From Quinella sp. 1Q5 (GTDB lineage Bacteria; Bacillota; Negativicutes; Selenomonadales; Selenomonadaceae): a DNA stretch of 47,840 nucleotides. Positions 1-7,706 of this stretch are shown piece by piece. A program made the translations under genes and the position numbers. The DNA is taken from contig JACXWG010000005.1 of assembly GCA_014764605.1 (NCBI GenBank), positions 1 to 47,840 of the forward strand, in the 5' to 3' direction. Numbering within the stretch: position 1 is the stretch's first letter; each line of letters begins with the position of its first letter. The notes under the pieces are model-generated. The model did no database searches. It was not told where the DNA came from and saw nothing but the letters and a program-made list of their open reading frames with translations.

Positions 1-861
1 CGCGGCTGACGTTTTTTTATTGTCAAGGAGCTTAACGGCGCGAATTTTTTTCAAAGTTCGTATCGCCGACGGGATTTGAGCAAAAATTTCTAGCGTCGCC
101 AAAAAAATCAGCGTCCAAACCGTCAACGCGATTGTATCAGCTACCGCCGCGACTTTCAACAGCATAAAAAAGAATCCTGCCGCGTTCAAAACCCTAAAAG
201 CCGTGTCGAAATTGATTTGCCGCGCAGTTAGCTTGAAATTTTCCGCTCCAAAGTCTTTTGCGGCTTGATTTAGGCGTTTAATCGCGGGTGCAGTGCCAAA
301 TATTTTAAGTTCGTCGCGTCCGTCATTGAAATCTAAAATTTTATCGCGGTAATCGGAATCATCAGCGGCTTTAAGCGCAATCGGTATCAAATTTATAAAA
401 AAAATCGCGGGCAATATCATCGCAAACCATTTCAGCGGCTCGAATAGGAAAAATGTTAGCAAAATCGTGATGATTGCGGCGGTTGATAGCGGCAAAACGA
501 CTCGCGGCAGGAAATCTTTAAGTAAATCGGCTGAAACGGTTAAATTGTGAAGTAAATCGCCTTCGTGAGAGCGTCCAGACTTGAGCGGAAGGATTTTTGC
601 GGCGTTGAGGAAGATTTTTCGCCGTAAATCGTCGAGGAGCTTGAAAATTACCTTGTGCGAGATGAATCTATCGGCATAACGGAGTGCGGCGCGTGAAATT
701 CCTGCCGTTCGGACTAAAGTAATGCCGATTGAGAGCTTGGAAAGGGGCGGATGCAGTGCAGCGGAGGCAATTAGCCACGCTGAAGCCGCCATTAACAGAA
801 TTTCGGCGAGAGCGGCGGCTAAATTCGCTACGATAGCGGGCAAAAAGCGTTTGAAGTCCAT
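1..861 (-). CDS. cydC: Thiol reductant ABC exporter subunit CydC-like, N-terminal membrane domain, truncated by window start
   Basis: Open minus-strand frame from CAT at 859-861 to base 1 (287 codons), translating as MDFKRFLPAIVANLAAALAEILLMAASAWLIASAALHPPLSKLSIGITLVRTAGISRAALRYADRFISHKVIFKLLDDLRRKIF..., typical of CydC. GGAAGGTGAT Shine-Dalgarno upstream. Confidence 0.8.
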   Translation of the reverse strand, partial: MDFKRFLPAIVANLAAALAEILLMAASAWLIASAALHPPLSKLSIGITLVRTAGISRAALRYADRFISHKVIFKLLDDLRRKIFLNAAKILPLKSGRSHEGDLLHNLTVSADLLKDFLPRVVLPLSTAAIITILLTFFLFEPLKWFAMILPAIFFINLIPIALKAADDSDYRDKILDFNDGRDELKIFGTAPAIKRLNQAAKDFGAENFKLTARQINFDTAFRVLNAAGFFFMLLKVAAVADTIALTVWTLIFLATLEIFAQIPSAIRTLKKIRAVKLLDNKKTSAA

Positions 862-1193
862 AAAATCACCTTCCGAGCGAAAAATTAGCCGCGAGAGTAA
901 AATTTCCTGCCAAAAGTGATTTTGGAGCTGTGAAACGGATTTCAGAGCGTTGAAAGTGATTTTGAGCCGTTGAAACTGCTTTTGAAGCTTTGAAAGAGCT
1001 TTTGAGGCTTGAAAACGGTTTTGGAGGCGATTTTGAGGTACAAAACGGAAAATCCAGAATATCGGATTTTTCAAAATGGTAAATGGCGTCATTACGCGAA
1101 ATAGCTAAAAAAGCCCCTGCTGAGGGCTTGAGATAAGCTGAAAAATCCAGCATACAGGATTTTTATCCGAAATACCGGATTTTTCCACTTCGA

Positions 1194-1222
1194 TTGACGG
1201 CTGAAAATTTTTTTGCTAAAAT
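1194..1222 (+). promoter_or_regulatory. Sigma70-type promoter for mqsRA-like operon
   Basis: TTGACG (1194-1199), 17-bp spacer, TAAAAT (1217-1222), preceded by TG (extended -10). It lies inside the N-terminal extension of the ORF-track call. Confidence 0.7.
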
Positions 1223-1241
1223 CGAGTTCGGAGATGATTTT

Positions 1242-1532
1242 ATGGATAAATTTAATCCTAGTTACAGCTTAGCGGAATTTAAATCATCAAATTATTCGAT
1301 TACGCGGACGGCAATCAGAAATGCTCAAGAATTAGGCTTTTACGAATCGGATATTCGGCAAATAATATCAACAATGGAGCTAAAACACTTTTATAAATCG
1401 ATGACCTCATATGCAAATCATAAAATTTGGCAAGATGTGTATCATTTACCCTTTGGAGACTTGATTTTGTACGTAAAATTTACTAAAGATGTCCTTTCAG
1501 AGTTTACATTGCTATCATTTAAGGAGAAATGA
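1242..1532 (+). CDS. mqsR: MqsR-family type II toxin (mRNA interferase)
   Basis: Translation has TRTAIRNAQELGF...FYKSMTSYANHKIWQDVYH...LLSFKEK, closely matching the E. coli MqsR FYKSMTTYSDHTIWQDVY...SFKEK pattern. ATG at 1242 has GGAG upstream. The ORF-track start at 1194 coincides with the -35 box. Confidence 0.88.
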   Translation: MDKFNPSYSLAEFKSSNYSITRTAIRNAQELGFYESDIRQIISTMELKHFYKSMTSYANHKIWQDVYHLPFGDLILYVKFTKDVLSEFTLLSFKEK

Positions 1533-1783
1533 GTATGGAAACACGAATCCACCCCGAAACAGGAGAAATGTTGATTAGAGACGTTCGACCGGTAGAATTT
1601 TCTTATAAAGGCGAAAGAATAACGGTAGATATGCCTGGTTGGTATCCTGCAAAAGGCGATGACGGGATTTTCACGCATGAAGATATGAAAGTATCAGACC
1701 AAGCGTTAAAAATCTTAAAATCGCGGCACGAAATTAATACAGGAGAACATACGGTAGAATTCAGCGAAAAATATTTAATCTGA
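1529..1783 (+). CDS. mqsA: MqsA-like antitoxin, N-terminal toxin-binding-like domain only
   Basis: Overlaps the mqsR stop by 4 nt. METRIHPETGEMLIRDVRPVEFSYKGERITVDMPGWYPAKGDDGIFTHEDM... resembles the MqsA N-terminal domain. No C-terminal HTH and no cysteines. Confidence 0.75.
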   Translation: MSMETRIHPETGEMLIRDVRPVEFSYKGERITVDMPGWYPAKGDDGIFTHEDMKVSDQALKILKSRHEINTGEHTVEFSEKYLI

Positions 1784-1784
1784 T

Positions 1785-1822
1785 AAAAAAAGCCCTTCGG
1801 CGAAATGTCGGAGGGTTTTTTT
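1785..1822. terminator. Bidirectional intrinsic terminator between mqsA and ylqF
   Basis: AAAAAAAGCCCTTCGGCGAAATGTCGGAGGGTTTTTTT, hairpin with A-tract and T-tract. Confidence 0.75.
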
Positions 1823-2657
1823 AATCTAGGAAGACTTTTCCGAGTTTACCGGCGCGGAAATCGGTTAAAATCAATTTCAAAGCCTTATCGGTGTCGAGGA
1901 CGCCGCCTTTTTTAATGCAACCGCGTTTGAGAGCGATTTTATTTAAAAGTTCGTGCCCGTCAGTCGAAATTTCGATTTTATAGCGTTCGATTAAGCCGTT
2001 AGGGAATTTTTCGGATAAAGTCTCCAAAAGTTTGCAAACGGTGGGTTCGAGGTCGTGAATTTCATCGTTGATAGCATAAATCCACGATAATTTAAGTGCC
2101 ACGTCAGGATTATCGAACTTGGGATATAAAATGCCGGGCATATCGAGCAAATCAAGCCCGTCAGCGATTTTAATCCACTGTTTAGCGCGAGTGACGCCGG
2201 GTTTATTCTCAATTTTAGTGTGATTCATGCCGGCGAGGCGATTAATCAGGGAAGATTTGCCGACATTAGGGATACCGACAATCATAACGCGAGCAGAACG
2301 GGGTTTTGCGCCGTGTTTAGTCAATTTGTGCGTCTTAGATTGTGCGAGGGACTTTGCAAGCGCGATTAGCTGTTTAATTCCGGAACCTTTGACGGAATCG
2401 ACAGCGACGGCGGGAAAATTATTATCGCGGAAGATTTTAAGGGAATTTTCGACGTTAGCGGCGAGGTCAGCCTTATTTAGGACGATTAATCGGGGTTTGT
2501 CGCCGATAATTTCTTGAAGCATAGGATTTTGACTGCTGATAGGTATTCGAGCGTCCAAAAGTTCAATCACGAGGTCGACGAGCGATAAATTTTCGATTAT
2601 GAGGCGTTTAGCCTTCTGCATGTGCCCTGGGAACCAATTCAGATTAGAATTTTGCAT
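1821..2657 (-). CDS. ylqF: Ribosome biogenesis GTPase YlqF/RbgA
   Basis: NWFPGHMQKAKRLI...DLVIELLDARIPISSQNPML...GIPNVGKSSLINRLAG. Circularly permuted GTPase motifs. ATG at 2657 preferred over the track start at 2666 because of GGAAGGTGAT. Confidence 0.92.
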   Translation of the reverse strand: MQNSNLNWFPGHMQKAKRLIIENLSLVDLVIELLDARIPISSQNPMLQEIIGDKPRLIVLNKADLAANVENSLKIFRDNNFPAVAVDSVKGSGIKQLIALAKSLAQSKTHKLTKHGAKPRSARVMIVGIPNVGKSSLINRLAGMNHTKIENKPGVTRAKQWIKIADGLDLLDMPGILYPKFDNPDVALKLSWIYAINDEIHDLEPTVCKLLETLSEKFPNGLIERYKIEISTDGHELLNKIALKRGCIKKGGVLDTDKALKLILTDFRAGKLGKVFLD

Positions 2658-2713
2658 AAAAATCACCTTCCGAACGAAATGTTATCCGTGAATAAAAATT
2701 TTCCTGCCGCGCA

Positions 2714-2740
2714 CAAAAAATCCCCCTACGCGGGGGAAAA
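2714..2740 (-). terminator. Intrinsic terminator after comEA
   Basis: Minus strand CCCCCGCGTAGGGGGATTTTTT. Confidence 0.7.
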
Positions 2741-2742
2741 GT

Positions 2743-3291
2743 TTAAGTAGTGATTTTATCTTTGAAGGCGGCAAACTTTTTGTCGCCGATGCCGCGAACG
2801 TTTTTAATCTCGTCGATTGACTTAAACGCGCCGTTTTGTTCGCGGTATTCGATAATGCGTTGTGCGAGGGCAGGACCAATGCCTTTAAGGGTCTCCAGTT
2901 GTTCGGCGTTGGCGGTGTTTATGTTGACTAAGTCGCTTGACGCGGAGGCAGAAAAACTTTGCGCTTGCAATGAAATTTCTTTAGTGGGAATATGAATATG
3001 CTGACCGTCCGTGAGCGGCTCGGCTAGGTTGATAGCTTCAGTGTCAGCCAAATCAGTTAAGCCGCCTGCTTTATTCACGGCGTCGACGAAATGCAAGTTG
3101 CCGTTGTCCTCAAGCTCGACGACGGAAATATTTTTTACTTGCCCCGAAACGTACACGCTAACTTTTTTGACGGGCGGGGGCGGAGGTTCAAGCGGCGGAG
3201 TGTCGTCTTCGCTGAGTCCGATTAGAAACAAAATCGCAAGCACTGCTAACGACGCAATCCCGAACCCGATTAAAAATTTCTTCTTAATCAT
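2743..3291 (-). CDS. comEA: ComEA-family helix-hairpin-helix DNA-binding protein
   Basis: N-terminal TM segment, SLBB-like region, C-terminal NINTANAEQLETLKGIGPALAQRIIEYREQNGAFKSIDEIKNVRGIGDKKFAAFKDKI (double HhH). Confidence 0.88.
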   Translation of the reverse strand: MIKKKFLIGFGIASLAVLAILFLIGLSEDDTPPLEPPPPPVKKVSVYVSGQVKNISVVELEDNGNLHFVDAVNKAGGLTDLADTEAINLAEPLTDGQHIHIPTKEISLQAQSFSASASSDLVNINTANAEQLETLKGIGPALAQRIIEYREQNGAFKSIDEIKNVRGIGDKKFAAFKDKITT

Positions 3292-4861
3292 CGTAAGCGA
3301 CGGGCGTCACGTCGAAAATCGGCTCAAGGGATTTCATATCGTCGAGGACGTGTTGAGTAATCGGATTGTCGACTGTCAGAACCATAAGGCTTGTCCCTTC
3401 AATCGGGGTTTTGCCGACGTTCATGCCCGAAATATTCACGCCGTGTTTGGCAAGCAGAGTTCCGACCAAACCAATGACGCCGGGGCGATTGATATGCGGG
3501 CAGATCAAAATCCTTGCGTGCGGGTCGACGTCGACGCGGAAACCGTTAATCTCGACGATACGTCCTTCATTGCCGAAAAGCGTACCCGTTACAATGTTTC
3601 CGTTCGCCGAGACCGTTACGAGGTTTGCAAAGTCGCGGGCAATACTCGATTTGATTTCGGAAAGGTGAATGCCCCGTTCCGCCGCTAAAATGTTTGCGTT
3701 GACGAGATTGACGTTGTTATCAAGGGCGGCAGTCAGCATACCCTTAAGCACGGCGGTAGAGATAAGGCTTGAGTTCATGTCGGCAATCTTGCCGTTGACT
3801 TTGACTTGCACGCTTGAGATTGGCTCCTTGCTCATGCCGGTAATCGTTCTGCCGAGACGTTCGCCCAAGTCGAGATAAGGCGCGAGCTTTTCTAGGACGT
3901 GGCTTGGGATATGCGGAAGGTTTACGGCGGTTGCGACGGGTCGATTGTTCAGCGCGTCGATAATCCCCTTAGCAACGTCAACTGACACTCCGATTTGCGC
4001 TTCGACGGTCGAGGCTCCTAGGTGCGGCGTCAAGATTATGTTTGGAAGAGTTCTAAGCGGCGAGTCTTCAGCAAGTGGTTCGTTCTCGAATACGTCGACT
4101 GCCGCGCCCGCGATAATCTTTTCCGTCAAAGCCGTCGCGAGGTCGCCTTCGTTAATGATTCCGCCGCGTGCACAGTTAATCAGTCGTACAGTCGGTTTCA
4201 TGATACGCATTTGCTTAAGGGAAATCATATCGCGAGTTGAATTGGTCAGCGGCATGTGGACTGTTATAAAGTCAGCACGGCGGAAGAGGTCATCAAGCTC
4301 AAGGAGAGTGACGCCCAACGACTTAGCACGCTCAGCACTGATGAACGGGTCGTAGGCTACAACGTTCATGTCGAAGGATTGCGCACGCTTAGCGACGCCC
4401 GCCCCAATTTTGCCCAGCCCGATAATCGCAAGCGTTTTATTCCTTAGCTCCACGCCGAGGAATTTTTTTCTATCCCAACCGCCCGTGTGCATTGTCTGAT
4501 TGGCTTGGGGAATGTTGCGGCTGACGGCTAACATCATAGCAAAGGTATGCTCGGTGGCGGCTATCGTGTTGCCGTCGGGCGAGTTGATAACGATGATTCC
4601 GCGTTCAGTAGCCGCCTGCACGTCGATATTGTCCACACCGACGCCCGCCCGCCCAATGATTTTAAGATTGGTGGCGCGTTCCAAGACATCAGCTGTAACC
4701 TTAGAGGCACTGCGGACAATCAAAGCGTCGAACTTCGGAATGACTTCTAAAAGCTCTTCATGCGAAATCTTATCGCGGACTTCGACGGAGAAATTTTTCT
4801 TAAGCAGTTCGATACCCTCGTTGGCAATGCCGTCCGCCGCCAAAATGTTAAACGTGTTCAT
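3284..4861 (-). CDS. serA: D-3-phosphoglycerate dehydrogenase, long form with C-terminal ACT domain
   Basis: GRAGVGVDNIDVQAATERGIIVINSPDGNTIAATEHTFAMMLA...LGKIGAGVAKRA; C-terminal RPGVIGLVGTLLAKHGVNISGMNVG. Confidence 0.94.
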   Translation of the reverse strand: MNTFNILAADGIANEGIELLKKNFSVEVRDKISHEELLEVIPKFDALIVRSASKVTADVLERATNLKIIGRAGVGVDNIDVQAATERGIIVINSPDGNTIAATEHTFAMMLAVSRNIPQANQTMHTGGWDRKKFLGVELRNKTLAIIGLGKIGAGVAKRAQSFDMNVVAYDPFISAERAKSLGVTLLELDDLFRRADFITVHMPLTNSTRDMISLKQMRIMKPTVRLINCARGGIINEGDLATALTEKIIAGAAVDVFENEPLAEDSPLRTLPNIILTPHLGASTVEAQIGVSVDVAKGIIDALNNRPVATAVNLPHIPSHVLEKLAPYLDLGERLGRTITGMSKEPISSVQVKVNGKIADMNSSLISTAVLKGMLTAALDNNVNLVNANILAAERGIHLSEIKSSIARDFANLVTVSANGNIVTGTLFGNEGRIVEINGFRVDVDPHARILICPHINRPGVIGLVGTLLAKHGVNISGMNVGKTPIEGTSLMVLTVDNPITQHVLDDMKSLEPIFDVTPVAYDD

Positions 4862-4866
4862 GTGAA

Positions 4867-5856
4867 TCAGTCTCCTTTAATCGTATTGCGTTCAATCGGT
4901 TGAAGTTGCGGTTTATAAATCATTCGCTTGCCGTCAATCTCGTCGACAAGGTAAATTGGTCGGTGTTTGGTCTCGTGGAAGATTTGCCCGATGTACTCGC
5001 CGATAATCCCCAGCGATAAAATTTGTATTCCGCCGAGGAAAAGCATTACCGTTATCAACGTCGGGTAGCCCGCCACGGGGTCGCCGTAAAGCAAAGCCAT
5101 TGTCAAGACGAACAGCATATAAGCCATTGCCCCGAACGAAATCATCACGCCTAGGAACGTCATCAATCTAAGTGGCGCGGTCGTAAAGGAGGTCATGCCC
5201 TTCATCGCCAGATTGAACAGCGCGAAGTAATTCCACGTCGTAGCCCCGGCGGCTCGCGGCTGAACTTCAAAGGGAATTTCCTTCTTGCGATAGCCGACCC
5301 ATGTAAACAAACCTTTCGTGAAGCGTTGGTTCTCGCGCATGAGCTTTAACGCCTCAATGCATCTTCTGTCTAGCAAGCGGAAGTCGCCGACGTCGCGTTG
5401 CATTTCGTAAGACGTGCTGAATTTTTTCATGACGGCGTAGAAGAGATTCGCGCAACTCCGCTTAAGCCACGTCTCGCCCGCCCGGTCAATCCTCTTGCCG
5501 CAAACATCATCATAGCCCGCCCGCCACCATTTAACCATTTCGGCGATAGAGCTCGGCGGGTGTTGCAAGTCGGCGTCCATGATAATCACGGCGTCGCCCG
5601 TGGCGTAGTCAATGCCCGCCATCATAGCCGATTCCTTGCCAAAATTCCTCGACAGGCTGATATAAGTTACGTCGTCATGAGCGGCGGACAGTGCCCTTAG
5701 CTTATCTAAAGTCTCGTCGCGGCTCCCGTCGTTCACGAAGACATAATCAAAGCGACAATCGTCAATCTTGGCGACGTGCTCTTGCACCGCCGGATAAAAC
5801 AGGTCGATAACTTCCGCCTCGTTGTAGCAGGGTACGATAATTGTAATCTTGTCCAT
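4867..5856 (-). CDS. Family 2 glycosyltransferase, DPM1/GtrB-like, with C-terminal TM helices
   Basis: MDKITIIVPCYNEAEVIDLFYPAV...DYVFVNDGSRDETLDKLR...MDADLQHPP...; ATG at 5856 with GGAGAA upstream. The track ORF is overextended to 6189, antisense to larE. Confidence 0.88.
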   Translation of the reverse strand: MDKITIIVPCYNEAEVIDLFYPAVQEHVAKIDDCRFDYVFVNDGSRDETLDKLRALSAAHDDVTYISLSRNFGKESAMMAGIDYATGDAVIIMDADLQHPPSSIAEMVKWWRAGYDDVCGKRIDRAGETWLKRSCANLFYAVMKKFSTSYEMQRDVGDFRLLDRRCIEALKLMRENQRFTKGLFTWVGYRKKEIPFEVQPRAAGATTWNYFALFNLAMKGMTSFTTAPLRLMTFLGVMISFGAMAYMLFVLTMALLYGDPVAGYPTLITVMLFLGGIQILSLGIIGEYIGQIFHETKHRPIYLVDEIDGKRMIYKPQLQPIERNTIKGD

Positions 5857-5929
5857 AATTTCTTCTCCGTGATAGAATAACGCCGTAAGTTTAATAGAAA
5901 GGAAAAATTTTGTAAAGGCGGGCTTAGAC

Positions 5930-6718
5930 ATGAACAAACTAGAGAGCTTGAAAGAAAATCTTCGCGGGCTTGGAAGTGTGGCAGTTGCGTATTCGGGCGG
6001 AGTCGATTCTACTTTACTGCTAAAGGTTGCGCATGACCTGTTAGGCGATAAAGTCCTTACGTTGACGGCGGATAGTTGTTTTATCCCACGCAGAGAATTG
6101 GACGCGGCGATAAAGTTTTGCGCGAACGCGGGCATTAAGCAAATCATCTTCAAAGCGGACGTGATGAACGTCGCTGGCGTCAAAGACAACCCGATTGATC
6201 GATGCTACCTTTGCAAGCGTGCATTGTTTGAAAACTTCTTGCGCCTCGCCGAGGACAGAACTTTGATTGAAGGCTCGAACATGGACGACGCAAGCGATTA
6301 CAGACCAGGGGCGCGGGCATTGGTCGAACTCAAAATAAAAAGTCCGCTCCGAGAGGTCAAACTCTACAAAGCGGAAATACGTGAACTATCTAAAGAACTG
6401 AACTTGCCGACGTGGGATAAACCGTCTATGGCGTGCCTTGCGTCGCGTTTCGTTTACGGCGAATCTTTGACGCTTGAACGGCTTGCAATGGTCGAGGTGG
6501 CGGAAGCCTTTTTATCGGACGCGGGCTTTAGTCAGTTGCGGGTGCGTGTGCATGATAAACTTGCGCGTCTTGAAGTTCCGCCCGAAGATTTTCCACGGCT
6601 AATGGAGTTGCGAGCCTCAATCGTCGATAAGCTTAAGGATTTGGGCTTCGCTTATGTCACGTTAGACTTGCAAGGCTATCGCGTCGGCTCTATGAACGAA
6701 TCACTTAAGCTTTCTTAA
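5930..6718 (+). CDS. larE: LarE-family ATP-dependent sulfur transferase
   Basis: PP-loop AYSGGVDSTLLLKVA, IDRCYLCKRALF, LIEGSNMDDASDYRPG, PSMACLASRF. Confidence 0.85.
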   Translation: MNKLESLKENLRGLGSVAVAYSGGVDSTLLLKVAHDLLGDKVLTLTADSCFIPRRELDAAIKFCANAGIKQIIFKADVMNVAGVKDNPIDRCYLCKRALFENFLRLAEDRTLIEGSNMDDASDYRPGARALVELKIKSPLREVKLYKAEIRELSKELNLPTWDKPSMACLASRFVYGESLTLERLAMVEVAEAFLSDAGFSQLRVRVHDKLARLEVPPEDFPRLMELRASIVDKLKDLGFAYVTLDLQGYRVGSMNESLKLS

Positions 6719-7706
6719 ACGCCGTAGAAGGTTGCTTACAACGTGGACAAACTGCGGGCGGCTCGTCTCCGAAGTGTTCATAGCCGCAGACACTGCAGAC
6801 CCACTTAGTACCAGTCGCCTTAGGTGCCTCGGATTTTTCTTCAACAGCGGGAGCGTCCTCGACATCGGGGAGGCTCATTATTTTTTGCGCGTCAAGGTTC
6901 TCATAGCCAAGCGGCGTGTGCGTCGAAAGGTAAACGGTCGGATTGTTCTTAATGAAGGTGCGAACTCTCGACAGCGTATCACGGGCGGCGGGCATGTCCT
7001 CGAACACGACGGATAATTTGTTCTCAAGCAAAGCCTCGTCGGTATAAGTCACGTCGCCATGAATCAGATAAAACTTGTCGCCCGCCTCGACGATGACGAT
7101 TGAATTGCCTTTCGTGTGACCGGGCGCGAAGATGTAATAAACGCCGTCGGCAATCTTCTGGCACTTGTCGAAGTTTTTATACGCGCCGTCCGTGAAGTCG
7201 GTTCTAACGACGTTATCGCCCGTCAACTTCATGTCGTCCGCCTCGATACGCGAGATGAAAATTTTAGCGTTCGGGAAGTGGCGAAGCTCTCCTGTATGGT
7301 CGGGGTGCTTGTGCGTGATAAGAATCTTAGAGACCTGCTCTGGTTCGTAACCCGCCGCCTTGAGTGCCTCGACGTAATCATTGACCTTGTCGCCGAAGGT
7401 TATCACAGAGTCCTTAGTCACGGGAAAAGTTTCTTCGGCAGGGAAACCCGTATCAACCAAGATGACTTCCTTGCCCGTGTCGATAACGAAGTTTTGCAAA
7501 CTGGAGCGGAGCTTCTCTTCCTTAATCGAACCTTCGGGCAAGCCGCCGCCGCAAGCAAACGACTTCATCATAAAGCCGCCGTCATAAAGTTTAACCGCAG
7601 ATACTTTCATAGCTGGAGACCTCCTAGCCTCAACAAAATTTTTACCGTCAATCATCAAGCCGAGTGTCGCAACGCCCGCCGCTTTAATAAATTCGCGCCG
7701 ATTCAT
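6705..7706 (-). CDS. MBL-fold metallo-hydrolase with Tat-like signal and C-terminal rubredoxin-like domain
   Basis: MNRREFIKAAGVATLGLMI (Tat-like); HKHPDHTG (HxHxDH), APGHTKGN, HGD; C-terminal WVCSVCGYEHFGDEPPAVCPRCKQPSTAFKKA. Confidence 0.85.
   Translation of the reverse strand: MNRREFIKAAGVATLGLMIDGKNFVEARRSPAMKVSAVKLYDGGFMMKSFACGGGLPEGSIKEEKLRSSLQNFVIDTGKEVILVDTGFPAEETFPVTKDSVITFGDKVNDYVEALKAAGYEPEQVSKILITHKHPDHTGELRHFPNAKIFISRIEADDMKLTGDNVVRTDFTDGAYKNFDKCQKIADGVYYIFAPGHTKGNSIVIVEAGDKFYLIHGDVTYTDEALLENKLSVVFEDMPAARDTLSRVRTFIKNNPTVYLSTHTPLGYENLDAQKIMSLPDVEDAPAVEEKSEAPKATGTKWVCSVCGYEHFGDEPPAVCPRCKQPSTAFKKA

Noticed and set aside
866-1153. 95-aa minus-strand ORF upstream of cydC
   Set aside because: Composed largely of the degenerate repeats and palindromes and overlaps the cydC leader, so it is likely fortuitous.
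1194-1241. N-terminal extension of the MqsR ORF in the track
   Set aside because: The TTG start coincides with the -35 TTGACG of a good promoter, and ATG 1242 has a proper RBS.
3011-3688. 225-aa plus-strand ORF
   Set aside because: Antisense to comEA and serA, both confidently assigned; high-GC codon shadow.
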